A DNA stretch of 12,890 nt from DATDRQ01 sp035291645. GTDB lineage: Bacteria > Chloroflexota > Anaerolineae > Anaerolineales > UBA4823. Positions 1 to 6,871 of the stretch are shown in pieces (positions within the stretch are counted from its first letter, which is position 1; every line of letters begins with the position of its first letter). The notes beneath the pieces are model-generated. The model searched no databases. It had not been told where the DNA came from and saw only the letters and a list, made by a program, of their open reading frames with translations. Position numbers and translations under genes: made by a program. Location of the stretch: assembly GCA_035291645.1 (NCBI GenBank), contig DATDRQ010000015.1, forward strand, positions 1 to 12,890, given 5' to 3'.

Positions 1-132
1 TGTCAGGTCCGCAGCTACGTCTCCACGGCTCGTAAGAATGGCTTACGCGCTTTAGATGCCCTGCGGATGGCAGTTTCCGGTCAACCTTTTGTTCCTCCTT
101 CTCTTTCCAAAGTGGCTGCGTCAGCAGCCTGA
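1..132 (+). CDS. IS66-type transposase, C-terminal end (5' partial)
   Basis: Frame 1 is open from the first base to a TGA at 130-132 and encodes the last 43 residues of a longer protein. The stretch RSYVSTARKNGLRALDAL followed by a short 'GQPFVPPSL' tail resembles the conserved C-terminus of IS66-family (TnpC, DDE) transposases, where a 'STARKxG...ALxAL' helix closes the protein. The catalytic DDE core and the accessory genes tnpA/tnpB would lie upstream of the window, so activity cannot be judged. The stop codon lies directly against a candidate element end (GTTAC at 136-140). Family assignment comes from this short tail alone. Confidence 0.7.
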   Translation, partial: CQVRSYVSTARKNGLRALDALRMAVSGQPFVPPSLSKVAASAA

Positions 133-140
133 GTAGTTAC
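1..140 (+). mobile_element. Right end of an IS66-like insertion sequence (partial)
   Basis: The transposase stop codon is followed at once by AGTAGTTAC, ending at 140. Read on the other strand this begins GTAACTACTCAG, which fits the GTAA-type terminal repeat of IS66 elements, often overlapping the transposase stop. The hsdS reading frame is open from 137, immediately inside this boundary, as expected if the element interrupted that gene. The left end and the 8-bp target duplication typical of the family lie outside the window, so the exact border is inferred. Confidence 0.5.
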
Positions 141-163
141 CCCAAAATGTTGTTAATCAGGAA

Positions 164-802
164 ATGAACAAGGCAGGGAATCCAGAAGGGTATTTAATGG
201 ATGTGCTTCGTTCAGTTCCTACAAGTGGATGGCCTCATGCTTATGGTAATAAATCAGAAGGTGTTCCATTTCTTACACTTACGGCTGTATTAAATTTTAA
301 GTATGATGGCACACAGGTCAAATATACGGATAAATCGGTGGATCAAAATGGTGGTTATTGGGCTCAACCGGGCGACATATTTATGAGCCGGAGCAATACT
401 CCCGATTTAGTCGGTCAGGCTGCAATCTATGATGGAACGCCCGCGCGTGTCATTTTTCCAGACCTTCTTATTCGCTTGCAGCTTGATACAAACAAGGCCG
501 ATCTTCGATTTGTCCATTACTGGCTGATGAGCCAGGCTGCTCGTAATTATATAACATCCAATGCGCGAGGAAGTTCTGGCACGATGAAGAAAATAACATT
601 GGAGATGGTTCGAGTGATTCCATTTCCATCCAATCTTGGAAGAGAACAACAACAACATATAGCCAATGGCATCAACCGGAAAGTGGTCATAGCAAAGAAT
701 CTACTAGCTGCTACTGAACTTCAGATAGAAGCCGTAAACGCTCTACCAAATTCGTTTTTGAATGAAACTTTCGGCGGCTTTGTACCACCGGTTGAGGACT
801 GA
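164..802 (+). CDS. hsdS: Type I restriction-modification specificity subunit HsdS, single-TRD remnant
   Basis: HsdS gives DNA sequence specificity to a type I methyltransferase/restriction complex. This 212-residue product is about half the usual size of roughly 400 residues and carries one target-recognition domain plus one conserved helix. Visible hallmarks are GVPFLTL (33-39), GDIFMSRSN with DLVG (70-84), GSSGTMKKITLEMVRVIPFP (136-155), and a helical segment ending LPNSFLNETFGG (about 162-205), typical of an HsdS conserved region. ATG 164 has only a poorly placed AGGAA. The frame is open without a stop back to 137, at the predicted IS66 end, so the gene has probably lost its 5' part to that insertion. 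ATG 197 is an alternative start. The segment is clearly more AT-rich than hsdM two bases downstream, suggesting a different origin for the recognition domain. A naturally half-length HsdS is possible but less likely here. Confidence 0.8.
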   Translation: MNKAGNPEGYLMDVLRSVPTSGWPHAYGNKSEGVPFLTLTAVLNFKYDGTQVKYTDKSVDQNGGYWAQPGDIFMSRSNTPDLVGQAAIYDGTPARVIFPDLLIRLQLDTNKADLRFVHYWLMSQAARNYITSNARGSSGTMKKITLEMVRVIPFPSNLGREQQQHIANGINRKVVIAKNLLAATELQIEAVNALPNSFLNETFGGFVPPVED

Positions 803-804
803 AA

Positions 805-2280
805 ATGGCAAAAGGCAACAATCGTAATGGCATCATCACTAACCAGGCCTCACTCGACCGTGCCGTGTGGAGCATCTGCGACATTCTGCGACGCGACAAG
901 GCCAAAGGCGCGCGCTTGTACGTCCCCGAATTGACCTGGATGCTCTTCCTCAACGCCCTCGACCAGAAGGAAGCCCTGGAAGAACAGCGCGCCAAGGCAC
1001 TGGGCGTGGCTTTCACACATTCCATCGAGCCGCCGTATCGCTGGCGCGATTGGGCGGTGAAGCCAGCGAATGGCCCGCAGGCTCAGCATCTTCCCGCAGG
1101 TTCTGAACCTGCGGGAAGGTCAGACACGCCCGGCTGGAAGCGCCGCGAACTGGTTGAGCAGGCCATCGGATCGTTCCTGAAATTCGTCAACGGTGAATTG
1201 TTCCCTTACCTGCGCGGCCTGGGCGGGAAGCCGGGCGCAACCGACCGCCAGCGCGTGATTGCGATGATCTTTGGCAACAAAGAGCAGACCATCCTGGAAA
1301 GCGAGACCAACCTGCTGGACGCCATCGACCGCGTCGACGCCCTGACGCGCGCCGAGATCAGCGACCAGCACATTTTCCTGGTCTCCCAGGCTTTCGAAGG
1401 CCTGCTGCCCAGGTTGGGCGAAAAGAAAAACGACGGCGGCCAGTTCTTCACGCCCCGCGAGGTCATCCGCGCCATCGTGCGAGCTGTCAATCCGCAATTG
1501 GGGCAGACGGTTTACGATCCATGCTGCGGAACCGGCGGCTTCCTCATCGAAGCGTACAAGCACATGACGGCTCAGGTGCCGACCGGCACGCAGATAGATC
1601 TGCTAAAAACTGAGACCTTCTGGGGACGCGAAGACGCTAACGAAGCCATCCCCATCACCCTGGCGAACATGGTCTTTGCACGATATTGACCTGCCGCGCA
1701 TCTGGCACGGCAACACCCTGACGGGCGTCGCCACCGAGCCGGCCCTCTTCGAGGGCGCTCCGATGCAGTTTGACTACATCCTGACCAACCCGCCCTTTGG
1801 CAGCAAGGAAGGCAAAGACGCCCAGGCCGCCTTTGCCTACAAACCAAGCGAAAGCTGCTCAATGAATGTAATCTGTGGTGCATTGTCAGCCTGCCGCCAG
1901 GCGTCTTTATCAACGCGGGGGCAGGCGCTAAGACCAATTTGCTTTACTTCACCAGAGGCCGCCCGACCAGGCGCATCTGGTATTACGACCTGTCGGATGT
2001 CAAAGTCACCAAGAAGAAACCGTTCACCCTGAAACAGTTCGACGACTTCTTCTCGCGGCTGGCGCTTAATCCAGATAACCCCGGTCGCGTCAGCGAGCGC
2101 AGTTGGTACGAGGAGATCGAAACCATCCAGAAGAAAAAGTACGACTTGAAAGCCACCAATCCCAACGCGCCCGATACGTCCGACAAGCGCACGCCGCAGG
2201 AATTGATCGCCATCATCGAGGCGGCGCAAAAAGAGATTGAAGAAGGATTCAGGGCGTTGAAGGAATTGATAGAGAAGTAA
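805..2280 (+). pseudogene. hsdM: Type I DNA methyltransferase subunit HsdM, frameshifted and internally deleted
   Basis: HsdM is the SAM-dependent adenine methyltransferase of type I systems. The N-terminal bundle (about residues 12-200) leads to NDGGQFFTPREV (209-220) and SAM motif I DPCCGTGGF (238-246). At 1675-1677 a TTT replaces an expected TT: frame 1 then stops at 1689, while frame 2 continues with HDIDLPRIWHGNTLTG and the catalytic NPPFGSKEGKDAQ (NPPF at 1787-1798). Near 1841-1846 homology jumps from AFAYK (frame 2) to QTKRKLLNECNLWCIVSLP (frame 1). About 45 residues normally between these blocks are missing, and the deleted length must be 3n+1 bases. Frame 1 then runs through AGAGAKTNLLYFTRG and IWYYDLSDVKV to a normal C-terminus at 2280. 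GAGG (793-796) serves ATG 805, two bases after the hsdS stop. The usual M-S-R order is not kept and hsdR is absent. The one-base change could be a sequencing error; the deletion is not easily explained that way. Confidence 0.88.
1090..1118. repeat. Perfect 29-bp palindrome inside hsdM
   Basis: The arms CTTCCCGCAGGTTC (1090-1103) and GAACCTGCGGGAAG (1105-1118) are perfect reverse complements separated by one T. The element is in frame and encodes residues 96-105 of the hsdM product. It lies in a stretch (about 85-110) that I believe is shorter in other HsdM proteins, between the 'YRWRDWA' block and the 'FLKFVNGEL' block. It resembles a small dispersed palindromic element (REP- or MITE-like) tolerated in coding sequence. 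No second copy is seen in this window. Confidence 0.75.
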
Positions 2281-2304
2281 GGAAGAATTAGGATACTTCC
2301 CAAA

Positions 2305-3174
2305 ATGACCACGAAGTCCAAACAAAAACACGATGCGCACGGTGAAGTTTTAGTTGCTTTGCTTAAGGAAAAAGCCGACTTTGCCATCCTGCAAGAGCAA
2401 GGCTGGTATCGCATTCCGATAGCGAGCGCCCCCAAACGCTGGCCGCCTAAATGGTTGGCTTTCTACCAACCCAAGGCTTTCAAAGAGGAAGCCTTCCGCG
2501 TCCATTATTACGGTGAAGTTGCAGACATCCAGGTTGTTCCCCGGAGCGTATTATTTCCCAACGAGTTCGAAAGCGCCAGATCCGGCCAAAAGTATTACAA
2601 GCTCGCCCTCAAGAGTCTGGATGCGCTTGACCGGCCTATTCTCAGCCTGCGTCCACGGCGATTGGTGTTCATACCTACCACCTTGGGTAAATTCAGTCGC
2701 GCCGAGCAGATCAACGACTTGTTCGATGATAGCCCCCTGGAAGATGCACTCTGGCAGCAGTTCAAACGCTTATTGATCCAGGCCGAGCGCCAATGGGAGC
2801 TTACAGCTGAAGAACAGCGCTACCTCCTGGATTTTGCTCTGTTCTGCACCAAAGCTCCTATCGCTGTGGAAACCGATGGCGATACGTGGCATACCATGCC
2901 CGAGCGAGCCAACCAGGACTATATCCGTCAGAATGCAATTGAGTCGCGAGGCTGGCACGTTTTAAGGTTCAACAGCGAAGAGATTCGGGAAGGGATGGAG
3001 ACCTACTGCCTTCCAGAAATCCAGCAGACGATCAATAACCAGGGCGGCTTGAGCGACGAAAGCCTGGTACCGCGTATTTTTTATCCAAGGACGGGTGCGA
3101 CACAATTAAGCCTGTTTGAGGAAGCAGCCCCGTATACTGTGGATACCGGCGCTGCGGAGAATCTGGAGTTATAG
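2305..3174 (+). CDS. DUF559-domain putative endonuclease
   Basis: A 289-residue protein whose region 170-230 matches the DUF559 / Vsr-like fold: YLLDFALF (173-180, D177), IAVETDGDTWH (186-196, E189 and D191), then D205, R208 and RGWHVLRFNSEEI (215-227). This 'LDFA..I.VE.DG..H...D..R...L...GW.VLRF' series is the PD-(D/E)XK-like nuclease core of that family, so DNA cleavage is a fair inference; the substrate is unknown. The N-terminal 165 residues (with KRWPPKWLAFYQP and YYGEV) I do not recognise; they may bind DNA or a partner. ATG 2305 lies 24 bases after the hsdM stop with a weak AGGA upstream. It may belong to the decayed restriction locus or to the genes that follow; a 66-base gap precedes the next gene. 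The frame looks intact. Confidence 0.75.
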   Translation: MTTKSKQKHDAHGEVLVALLKEKADFAILQEQGWYRIPIASAPKRWPPKWLAFYQPKAFKEEAFRVHYYGEVADIQVVPRSVLFPNEFESARSGQKYYKLALKSLDALDRPILSLRPRRLVFIPTTLGKFSRAEQINDLFDDSPLEDALWQQFKRLLIQAERQWELTAEEQRYLLDFALFCTKAPIAVETDGDTWHTMPERANQDYIRQNAIESRGWHVLRFNSEEIREGMETYCLPEIQQTINNQGGLSDESLVPRIFYPRTGATQLSLFEEAAPYTVDTGAAENLEL

Positions 3175-3240
3175 TCACCTATTTCTGAGATATCATAACA
3201 CCTCCTTTGGATACAAGATCACACCAGAATGGAGAACCCC

Positions 3241-3924
3241 ATGCCCCGTAAACCCGAAAACCCTGGAACCTGTACCTACTGCGGCGAAACCATCACCAAA
3301 CGCAGCGTAGCCAGACACCTGGAAAAATGCCCGCCGCGCCAGACGGTTCTCCAGGCGGCCGAAGCCAGCAGCCGGCCGATTGAAACGCTCTGGCATCTGC
3401 GCATCCAGGATGCCTATGACAAGGATTTCTGGCTCGACCTGGAAATGAACGGCTCGGCGTCGCTCGACAAGCTGGATAAATACCTGCGCGCTATCTGGCT
3501 GGAATGTTGCGGCCATTTGAGCATGTTCACCATTGGCGGCTGGCAGGGTGATGAGATTGGCAAGTCTCGCAAGGCCGATGCGATTTTCGAGCCAGGTCTT
3601 GTGCTGCGCCATCTTTACGATTTTGGCACCACGTCAGAGACCGACATCAAAGTGGTAGATTTCCGGGAAAGCAAAGCCACCACCAGACATCCGATTGCCC
3701 TATTGGCGCGCAACCAGATGCCTGAGACAAGTTGCCAGGAATGCGGCCAGCCGGCCAAATGGCTGTGCATCGAATGCCTCTACGAGGAGGAAAAATCCGG
3801 GTATCTCTGCGATGAGCATGTCGATGAACATCCGCACGATGAATATGGCGAGCCGGTGCCGCTAGTCAACTCACCACGCACCGGGATGTGCGGATATGAG
3901 GGACCGGCGGAGCCGCCATATTGA
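3241..3924 (+). CDS. Zinc-finger protein with divergent pRiA4b ORF-3-like core
   Basis: A 227-residue protein in three parts. The N-terminus has a compact CCHC-type zinc finger (C11, C14, H26, C30: CTYCGE...RHLEKC). The middle (about 48-145) reads WHLRIQDAYDKDFWLDLEM, LDKLDKYLRAIWLECCGHLSMF and LRHLYDFGTTSET, resembling a reduced plasmid pRiA4b ORF-3-like domain. The C-terminus has a second Cys/His cluster (C165, C168, C176, C179, C190, H193, then H197/H199), likely one or two zinc sites. ATG 3241 is chosen because GGAG at 3231-3234 is six bases upstream; ATG 3229 has no ribosome site. A weak promoter-like pair (TTATAG 3169-3174, TATCAT 3191-3196, 16-bp spacer) precedes it. First of five closely packed genes. 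Function unknown; zinc-mediated nucleic-acid or protein binding is inferred. Confidence 0.7.
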   Translation: MPRKPENPGTCTYCGETITKRSVARHLEKCPPRQTVLQAAEASSRPIETLWHLRIQDAYDKDFWLDLEMNGSASLDKLDKYLRAIWLECCGHLSMFTIGGWQGDEIGKSRKADAIFEPGLVLRHLYDFGTTSETDIKVVDFRESKATTRHPIALLARNQMPETSCQECGQPAKWLCIECLYEEEKSGYLCDEHVDEHPHDEYGEPVPLVNSPRTGMCGYEGPAEPPY

Positions 3925-3931
3925 GGCCGAA

Positions 3932-4249
3932 ATGCGTCAACTCAAATTAGACCTGTCTGAACTCGAACTCGCTTTTGACAGCGGCAGTGAGATGATCTCG
4001 TACTACCTGGATACCGAAACTGGCGAGGTCGTCAGTATCATGGAAGCCTTCAACGCTACCGTGCGCAATCGGCGCTTGCAAGAGCAGCTGGAACGCGCCA
4101 TTGGCGGGTGCGGCGCTTTTCGATATTTCAAAGATGTGCTCTTAGATCATCCCGCCGAGCGGGAGCGCTGGTTCCAGTTAAAACAGGATCGATTACACCA
4201 ACGGATACTCGTCTGGTTCGAGGCGCAAGGTATAACTCCCTACCAATGA
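3932..4249 (+). CDS. UPF0158 family protein
   Basis: A 105-residue protein matching the UPF0158 pattern: LDLSELELAF (6-15), YYLDTETGEVVSI (24-36), then GGCGAFRYFKDVLLDHP (58-74) and ERWFQLKQDRLHQRILVWFEAQGI (78-101). The family is widespread, small and acidic; no biochemical function is established to my knowledge. ATG 3932 is chosen because GAGG (3923-3926), overlapping the previous stop, is five bases upstream. An in-frame ATG at 3896 would overlap the upstream gene and add residues unlike the family. The start is seven bases after the upstream stop, so translational coupling is likely. It sits between two pRiA4b ORF-3-like genes, suggesting a shared task. Confidence 0.8.
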   Translation: MRQLKLDLSELELAFDSGSEMISYYLDTETGEVVSIMEAFNATVRNRRLQEQLERAIGGCGAFRYFKDVLLDHPAERERWFQLKQDRLHQRILVWFEAQGITPYQ

Positions 4250-4273
4250 TCATTGAAAGACGGATCGATAAAT

Positions 4274-5677
4274 ATGGCTAAGAAACCCACCCAAATCTAC
4301 CAAATCAAAGTCACCCTGGATGACACCCACCCGCCCATCTGGCGGCGCATCCTGGTGCCAGGCAATACCACCCTGCTCAAGCTGCATGACATCCTGCAAA
4401 TCGTGTTGGGCTGGGAGGATTACCACCTGCATATGTACACGATTGCAGGAATGATCTACGGCAACCCGGCGGATGACGAATACGACGATCTGGGCATCCT
4501 GGATGAAGCATATTCCAAATTGAGCCAGGTGGTCTATCGCGAAGGCCAGCGATTTGGCTACGAATATGACTTTGGTGATAGCTGGGATCACACTTTGGTG
4601 GTGGAGAAGATCTTGCCATCAGAAGAAGGCGTCCGCTACCCGCTTTGCCTGAAAGGAAAGCGTGCCTGTCCACCGGAAGATGTGAGCGGCGTGTGGGGCT
4701 ATGAAAATTTCCTGAAAGCGATCCGTGATCCGAGCCACGATGAGCACGAGGAGTATCTGAACTGGATTGGAGGGGAATTCGATCCAGAAGCTTTTGACCT
4801 GGAAGAGGTCAATACCCGTCTGCGCAGCATGGGGCGTGGCAGAAGCGCGGAAGCCTTGAATGCCTGGTCGGTAGAAGAGAACAGTCTTTTTGAGAAGAAG
4901 ATCGACCTGATCTCTCCCTGGTCGCAGACGCTTCCGGATGACCAACAGGCCGTGGTGGAAGAACTGCCGCTGCGCAGGGATGTGATCACCCTGCTTTCCT
5001 ACCTGCGCGACAACAAGGTCACCGGTACCCAGTCCACAGGCAACCTGCCGTTAAAGGCCGTGCACGAGATCTGCGCCCGGTTTGTAAACCCGCCCAAGCT
5101 GGAAGAAGCGATTGGAGAGCACGTTTACCGCGTCCGCAGCGAAACCGAAGTCTGGCCGCTGTTCTTCCGGCACGTGCTGGCGTCGATGGGTGGATTGGCC
5201 GCGGGCGGCCTGGGCCGGCGCTGGAAGCTGACAAATCTTGGGGAGCGCTTCCTGGCCGCGCCCGCTCCGCTCCAGGTGTGGCTCTTGTTTGTCGCCTGGT
5301 GGACGCAGACCAATTGGGCGATTGCTACTCCGTATAGCTTCGAGGATGGCTACCCGCCGGCCGGATTTTCAAGGTTTGCCCTCAAGCATTTGCTAGATCT
5401 ACCCGTTGGGGATCGGTTGTCTTTTGAACCGATCGCCGATAGGATGATTGAGGCCTCAGGGATGACCTGGCCAAGCCAGGATCAGGACAGAGCCCATAGC
5501 ATCCTGCGCTCAATTATCGAGCGTATTGTGATTGATCCATTGGTTGATTTTGGCATTCTGCAGACTGAGTACGAGCCGCACAAGATACTCGGTGCGGAAT
5601 TCCGTGAGCTTTCCGCCTTCCGGATCACACTCTTCGGCAGAGGCGTCCTGGAAGCGATAAACGATGCGACGAAGTAG
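4274..5677 (+). CDS. pRiA4b ORF-3 family protein with long C-terminal extension
   Basis: A 467-residue protein. Residues 8-186 form a canonical plasmid pRiA4b ORF-3-like domain: YQIKVTLDDTHPPIWRRILV, LLKLHDILQIVLGW, YEYDFGDSWDHTLVVEKIL (97-114), RACPPEDVSGVWGYENFL (130-147) and WIGGEFDPEAFDLEEVN. Stand-alone family members are usually near 180 residues, so the remaining 280 are an added module. That part is predicted helical, with RRWKLTNLGERFLAAP (315-330), WLLFVAWWTQTNW (336-348) and FRITLFGRGVLEAI (449-462). The two 'LTxLGxxxL'-type strands look like wings of winged-helix units, similar in flavour to helicase-associated or XPB-N-like domains. DNA binding is inferred only. ATG 4274 (MAKK) is preferred over the in-frame TTG at 4253; the ribosome site is weak. 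It starts 24 bases after UPF0158 and ends eight bases before the next gene. Confidence 0.75.
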   Translation: MAKKPTQIYQIKVTLDDTHPPIWRRILVPGNTTLLKLHDILQIVLGWEDYHLHMYTIAGMIYGNPADDEYDDLGILDEAYSKLSQVVYREGQRFGYEYDFGDSWDHTLVVEKILPSEEGVRYPLCLKGKRACPPEDVSGVWGYENFLKAIRDPSHDEHEEYLNWIGGEFDPEAFDLEEVNTRLRSMGRGRSAEALNAWSVEENSLFEKKIDLISPWSQTLPDDQQAVVEELPLRRDVITLLSYLRDNKVTGTQSTGNLPLKAVHEICARFVNPPKLEEAIGEHVYRVRSETEVWPLFFRHVLASMGGLAAGGLGRRWKLTNLGERFLAAPAPLQVWLLFVAWWTQTNWAIATPYSFEDGYPPAGFSRFALKHLLDLPVGDRLSFEPIADRMIEASGMTWPSQDQDRAHSILRSIIERIVIDPLVDFGILQTEYEPHKILGAEFRELSAFRITLFGRGVLEAINDATK

Positions 5678-5685
5678 GAGCAGCC

Positions 5686-6852
5686 ATGAGCGAATACCAG
5701 TACCACGAATGGCAGACCGTTGATCGGGTGCTAACTCTCGAGGAACAGGCAGCCGTCAACGATCTTTCCAGCCATATCGAGGTCAGCTCCAGCCGCGCGG
5801 TAGTTACCTACCATTGGAGCGACTTCCGTCACGATCCGAAGCAGGTGCTCCTGAAATACTTCGATGCCTACTTTTATCTCGCCAACTGGGGCAGTTTGCG
5901 CCTGATGTTCCGCTTCCCTAAAGGGCTGCTCGACGAAGCCGATATTGAACCCTATTGCATTGATGATTACATCACCTTCGAGGCAATCGGTAAATATCAG
6001 GTGCTTGACCTGGACTTTAGCCCCGAAGATGGGGGCGGCTGGATAGAAGCCGAGGCCGGCCTCTCACACTTCATCGGGCTGCGCGCCGATTTGCTGGAAG
6101 GTGACTACCGGTTGCTCTACTTATCCTGGCTTAAGGCGATAACATTCTATGATGTTGAGGATTATGATGAGGAATATGTCGCTGAACTTGCTTCAGCCGA
6201 TGGTGATCCCGACAGCCCGGCCTACGACCATGAACCGCCAGTCCCACCCGGTCTAAAGAAACTCTCACCTGCCTTGCAGAACTTTGTCCAGGTCTTCGAG
6301 GTTGATCCTTTCCTGGTGCAGGCTGCCGCTGAAGCCAGTCCGGACCCCAAGAAAGCTCTGGCTGTAGATTATCGCGAGCTGATTGGGCGCCTGCCGCGAG
6401 CAGAATGTGATGATTTTCTGACGCGCCTGGCAGAAGGCTATCCCGGCGTTGGCTTGGCTCTGCGCAAACGCCTGGGCGCATTTCTACCCCAAGAACGTCC
6501 TCAGCCTGCCAAGCCGCGAACTATTCAGCAGTTGCTCCAGCGCGCTGAGCAGCTCGAAAAAGCCGGAAAGAAGCGCCAGGCCGAAGCTGCCCGCCAGAAG
6601 CACATCGCCGAGATGAAGGCTCTGGCGGCGCGTGAGGCGCAGGTCTGGCAGCAAGTGGATACCTTGTTAGAAAATGGCCGCAAGATCGCCTCGGTTTATG
6701 ATGAGGCCACGACGTTGTTGGAAAAACTCAAACAATTATCGGAGTTCCAGGATACGGGGGATATTTTTCATGTGCGCCTGCAACAACTGGCCCAAAAGTA
6801 TTCCTCTCGGCCATCGCTGATCGATCGCTGGAAAAAACGTGGCTGGGTATAA
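5686..6852 (+). CDS. Conserved hypothetical protein with acidic linker and coiled coil
   Basis: A 388-residue soluble protein. The N-terminal 155 residues look like a compact conserved domain (YQYHEWQTVDR 4-14, SSRAVVTYHWSDF 35-47, FDAYFYLANWGSLRLMFRFP 59-78, DDYITFEAIG 93-102). I recall similar N-termini as unnamed proteins in Chloroflexota and cyanobacteria, sometimes beside SWIM zinc-finger genes; this needs a search. An acidic, proline-rich linker follows (156-190), then a helical region with a probable coiled coil (about 279-330, rich in K, E, Q, A) and a basic C-terminus (RWKKRGWV). No catalytic motif, signal peptide or membrane segment is seen. GGAG overlapping the upstream stop (5677-5680), five to six bases before ATG 5686, supports the start and coupling to the upstream gene. 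A scaffold or adaptor role is only a guess from architecture. Confidence 0.65.
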   Translation: MSEYQYHEWQTVDRVLTLEEQAAVNDLSSHIEVSSSRAVVTYHWSDFRHDPKQVLLKYFDAYFYLANWGSLRLMFRFPKGLLDEADIEPYCIDDYITFEAIGKYQVLDLDFSPEDGGGWIEAEAGLSHFIGLRADLLEGDYRLLYLSWLKAITFYDVEDYDEEYVAELASADGDPDSPAYDHEPPVPPGLKKLSPALQNFVQVFEVDPFLVQAAAEASPDPKKALAVDYRELIGRLPRAECDDFLTRLAEGYPGVGLALRKRLGAFLPQERPQPAKPRTIQQLLQRAEQLEKAGKKRQAEAARQKHIAEMKALAAREAQVWQQVDTLLENGRKIASVYDEATTLLEKLKQLSEFQDTGDIFHVRLQQLAQKYSSRPSLIDRWKKRGWV

Positions 6853-6871
6853 TCAACCGAAGACATAGAAC

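Noticed and set aside
4244..4255. Twelve-base palindrome CAATGATCATTG at the UPF0158 stop codon, considered as an operator.
   Set aside because: A 12-base palindrome is expected a few times by chance in a window this size, and it lies inside a tightly packed operon.
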